Assembly (NCBI GenBank): GCA_025464645.1
Contig: JAODGF010000016.1
Location: 1 to 15,233, forward strand
Source of the DNA: Methanosarcinales archaeon
Lineage (GTDB): Archaea; Halobacteriota; Syntropharchaeia; Alkanophagales; Methanospirareceae
DNA length: 15,233 bases
Direction: 5' to 3'
Position 1 is the first letter of the stretch. Each line of letters begins with the position of its first letter. The notes under the pieces are model-generated. The model saw nothing but the letters and a program-made list of their open reading frames with translations. It did no database searches and was not told the DNA's origin. The translations under genes were made by a program, and so were the position numbers. Of this stretch, positions 12,535-15,233 are shown piece by piece.

Positions 12535-15233
12535 ATGTACAACAAGAAAGAAAAAGACAAACTTAATAAAGCACTCAGAAAATACTTTGGCGCGATTTAC
12601 GAGATTTATGCTGGCGGGAATTACAGCGAAGGCAGCTTCTACGATTGCTTGAAACACTTTATTAAAGATTCAGGACGGATTTTAGGTTATTCAACGTTCC
12701 CTTTTGTTCTGCCAAAGAGGACAGAAGTGGGCATACCCGACTTTTTCGTCAGGAAGAACGGGGAGATTATCGGGCATATCGAAGCAAAAGCGCCGGATAA
12801 GAACCTGGAGAATTTTGAGAACACCGAACAATTAAAAAGATACCGGGAGTTTCTTCCTAATCTCATTCTGACGAATTTCATGGAGTTTCGGTTGTATAGG
12901 GATGGGTCGCTGGTGGACAGGGTGGAAGTAGGCAGGCAGATGGATTTACAGAATTTGAAGGTGCCGGAACCACAGAACTTAGAAGCGTTCTATGGACTGC
13001 TTGAGACGTTCTTCGCGTTCTCCACGCCGGGGATAAGGAATTCAAGCGACCTTTCGATTGCGCTTGCGAAGAGGACGAGACTGCTTGAGGGCGTATTGAA
13101 CGAGGAGCTTTCGGCGGGGCAGGAAGCAGTGATGAATTTCTATCAGGCGTTTCAGGAGAACCTTATAGAGACACTGACGAAAGACAAGTTTGCGGATTTA
13201 TATGCGCAGACAATAGCCTACGGTCTTTTTGCGGCGTGGATGCGAATGCACAGGCAGGGCGAGCGGAATTTAAAGGCTGGTGCGTGGAAGTATATTCCCG
13301 AGAGCGTGCCGCTGCTGAGAGAGATTTTCTATTCGTTTGTGGGTCCTGATTTTCCGGCTTCGCTAACCTGGATTATTGACGACATAGCAGAGATGCTTGA
13401 GAAGGCAGATGTTTCAGCAATTTTCGAAGAGTTCAAGCTAACGAAATGGGAAGAAGACCCGGTAATTCATTTCTACGAAACTTTTCTCGCTACTTACAAT
13501 CCGGAAGAAAGGCAGAGATTGGGCGTTTACTACACGCCGCTGCCTGTGGTTTCTTATATCGTGCGAAGCATCCACAAAATTTTGAAGGCGAATTTTGGTA
13601 AGGAAGAGGGATTTGCATCGCGAGATGTAACGCTGCTCGACCCTGCGGCGGGAACGTTAACTTTCGTTATTCAAGCGATAAAACAGGTTAAGGAGGAGTT
13701 AGAAGTGAGAAGAAAAGGCGGGCTCGTCAGGTCTTACTTAGAAGAACACGTAGTACGTGATTTTCACGCGTTTGAAATTCTTGTTGCTCCTTATGTGATA
13801 GGGCATTTTAGAGTTGCGATGCTGCTGGAAGAACTTGGCTATGATTTCGGGAATAACGGGCATAAGCGGTTCAAATTTTATTTGACGAATACATTGGAGA
13901 TGAAAGAACCGGAACAGAGAGCGCTTCCGCTGACAAACCTTATTAAAGAAGCAGAGGAGGCGAAAGAGATAAAGGAAAAGATTCCTATTCTCGTTGTGCT
14001 CGGTAATCCGCCGTATTCGGTGAGTTCGGAGAACAAGTCGGATTTCATCGAGAAGCTGATGGAAGATTACAAGGAGGACGTGAGGAAAGAGCGGAATATT
14101 CAACCTCTTTCTGATGATTACATAAAGTTCATCAGGTTTGCACACTGGAAGTTAGACCGTGCAGGCAAGGGAATCTTGGGGTTTATCACGAACAATTCGT
14201 ATCTTTCGGGTGTAATCCATCGGGGAATGAGGCGGAAGTTGCTTGCGTCTTTTGACCAGATTTACGTATTGAATTTGCACGGGTCTTCAAGGATAGGGGA
14301 GAAGACGCCGGAAGGAGGTAAGGATGAGAACGTGTTTGACATTCAGCAGGGCGTTGCGATTGCTTTGTTCGTGAAGCTGGAGAAGCCGTTGGAGGAGAAG
14401 CAGGTTTATTATGCGGATTTGTGGGGACTGCGAAGTGAGAAATACAAAAATCTTTTTGAAAATGACGTGGAGAGCACGGATTGGCAGGAGCTTGAGCCAA
14501 AAGAGCCTTATTATTTCTTCGTGCCTAAGGATTTTGCAGGGCAGGAGGAGTATGATAAGTTCTGGAAGGTTACGGAGATGTTTAAAGAGTATAGCTCTGG
14601 TGTGCAATCTAAAAGAGATAGCTTTGCAGTGAACTTTGACAATGATAAACTTCGATCAACCATTTTAATGTTTAGAGACTTAAGTGTGGCAAATGCAACC
14701 ATTGAAAAGACTTTCAAAGTAACTGATACCTATGAATGGGATCTTAGTGAAGCGAGAAAAATGGTAAGCGAAGAGAGTATCAATGAAAAAATTAAAAAAT
14801 ATTTTTATCGCCCTTTTGATCTTAGATGGATTTATTACTCGGATGCTATTCTTGCAAGATCGTTTAGGAGAGTTATGAAGCACCTTTTGAGTGAAAATGT
14901 AGCCGTAGCCACCAGTCGGAAATATCCAGGGGCAAAGATTTTTGGAGCCATGGTTACAGACTTGCTGGGTGACATACATTCTGTTGCAGACCAGACTTAC
15001 TTCTTCCCGCTCTACCTCTACCCTGACGAACCCAAAGTAAAATTGCTAGATGAGAAAGAATCCAAACCAGAACGCACCTCAAACTTCACCGATGATTTTT
15101 TACAAGCCGTAAAATCGGCGTTAGGCACAGAACCAACAGCAGAAGAGATTTTCTATTACATCTACGCGGTTCTTTACTCGCCTACTTATCGAAAACGTTA
15201 CGAAGAGTTTCTGAAGATAGATTTCCCGCGGGT
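12535..15233 (+). CDS. Type IIG / type ISP-like restriction endonuclease-methyltransferase (3' truncated by window)
   Basis: One frame stays open from the ATG at 12535 to the window end (899 codons) and has no stop, so the gene continues outside. It should both cut and N6-adenine-methylate DNA. An N-terminal PD-(D/E)xK nuclease is visible: PDFF with D69, then HIEAKAP with E83 and K85. A helical linker of about 230 residues follows, then the methyltransferase: GVYYTP (330-335), motif I DPAAGTLTF (369-377) and motif IV NPPY (491-494). FYRPFDLRWIYY (about 757-768) is characteristic of the type ISP C-terminal specificity domain. No helicase motifs lie between nuclease and methyltransferase, unlike true type ISP enzymes such as LlaGI, so the layout is type IIG-like. 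The ribosome binding site is weak (AAGGAAG, 14 bases away). G+C falls from about 52% to about 36% around 14560-14940. Confidence 0.88.
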   Translation, partial: MYNKKEKDKLNKALRKYFGAIYEIYAGGNYSEGSFYDCLKHFIKDSGRILGYSTFPFVLPKRTEVGIPDFFVRKNGEIIGHIEAKAPDKNLENFENTEQLKRYREFLPNLILTNFMEFRLYRDGSLVDRVEVGRQMDLQNLKVPEPQNLEAFYGLLETFFAFSTPGIRNSSDLSIALAKRTRLLEGVLNEELSAGQEAVMNFYQAFQENLIETLTKDKFADLYAQTIAYGLFAAWMRMHRQGERNLKAGAWKYIPESVPLLREIFYSFVGPDFPASLTWIIDDIAEMLEKADVSAIFEEFKLTKWEEDPVIHFYETFLATYNPEERQRLGVYYTPLPVVSYIVRSIHKILKANFGKEEGFASRDVTLLDPAAGTLTFVIQAIKQVKEELEVRRKGGLVRSYLEEHVVRDFHAFEILVAPYVIGHFRVAMLLEELGYDFGNNGHKRFKFYLTNTLEMKEPEQRALPLTNLIKEAEEAKEIKEKIPILVVLGNPPYSVSSENKSDFIEKLMEDYKEDVRKERNIQPLSDDYIKFIRFAHWKLDRAGKGILGFITNNSYLSGVIHRGMRRKLLASFDQIYVLNLHGSSRIGEKTPEGGKDENVFDIQQGVAIALFVKLEKPLEEKQVYYADLWGLRSEKYKNLFENDVESTDWQELEPKEPYYFFVPKDFAGQEEYDKFWKVTEMFKEYSSGVQSKRDSFAVNFDNDKLRSTILMFRDLSVANATIEKTFKVTDTYEWDLSEARKMVSEESINEKIKKYFYRPFDLRWIYYSDAILARSFRRVMKHLLSENVAVATSRKYPGAKIFGAMVTDLLGDIHSVADQTYFFPLYLYPDEPKVKLLDEKESKPERTSNFTDDFLQAVKSALGTEPTAEEIFYYIYAVLYSPTYRKRYEEFLKIDFPR

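Noticed and set aside
13738..14979. Several minus-strand open frames of 68-135 codons
   Set aside because: All lie opposite the continuous restriction-methyltransferase frame and have no recognisable motifs or start signals.
1..15233. CRISPR array, tRNA or rRNA genes
   Set aside because: No regularly spaced direct repeats and no tRNA-like GGTTCRA arm with matching acceptor stem or rRNA stretches were noticed when reading both strands; this was by eye only.

Overview
The window looks like a piece of a euryarchaeal chromosome from the methanogen/methane-oxidiser lineages; an ANME-1-like (Methanophagales/Syntrophoarchaea-type) archaeon is my best guess. The evidence is a methanogenesis marker 15 gene, an archaeal-type riboflavin synthase (RibC) next to a short lumazine synthase, TATA-box promoters at the usual archaeal distance from starts, and modest G+C with short intergenic gaps. 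No database search was possible, so family names rest on motif recognition.

Layout. (1) Bases 1-4003, plus strand: the 3' part of an ion-translocating MrpD/NuoM-like membrane subunit, then methanogenesis marker 15 (an ASKHA ATPase of the CoA-dehydratase-activator type), then hemL only 3 bases behind it. (2) Bases 4004-9950: an accessory, partly decayed segment. It holds an unrecognised 172-aa protein, at least four small genes or remnants with frameshifts or in-frame stops, a minus-strand pair made of a HEPN-like protein and a frameshifted small gene, and a minus-strand operon encoding a DUF4062-STAND ATPase-TPR protein followed by a small membrane protein. The STAND protein is split into two overlapping frames exactly at a run of eight A. 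(3) Bases 9962-11951, plus strand: hemC, then ribC and ribH, each with its own TATA-like element. (4) Bases 11948-12334, minus: a small unknown protein whose stop codon overlaps that of ribH. (5) Bases 12535 to the end, plus strand: a large open frame for a single-chain type IIG/ISP restriction-methylation enzyme, running off the window.

How the genes fit together. HemL and HemC are two steps of the C5 tetrapyrrole route that feeds sirohaem and, in methanogen-type archaea, coenzyme F430 of methyl-coenzyme M reductase; marker 15 upstream of hemL fits that setting. RibC and RibH make riboflavin, the precursor of FMN/FAD and coenzyme F420. The accessory segment between hemL and hemC resembles a defence/toxin-antitoxin turnover site: HEPN nuclease-like protein, STAND sensor ATPase, antitoxin-like remnants. 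The restriction enzyme at the right end adds a second defence element; its C-terminal specificity region has a lower G+C content than the rest of the gene, as expected after exchange of a target-recognition domain.
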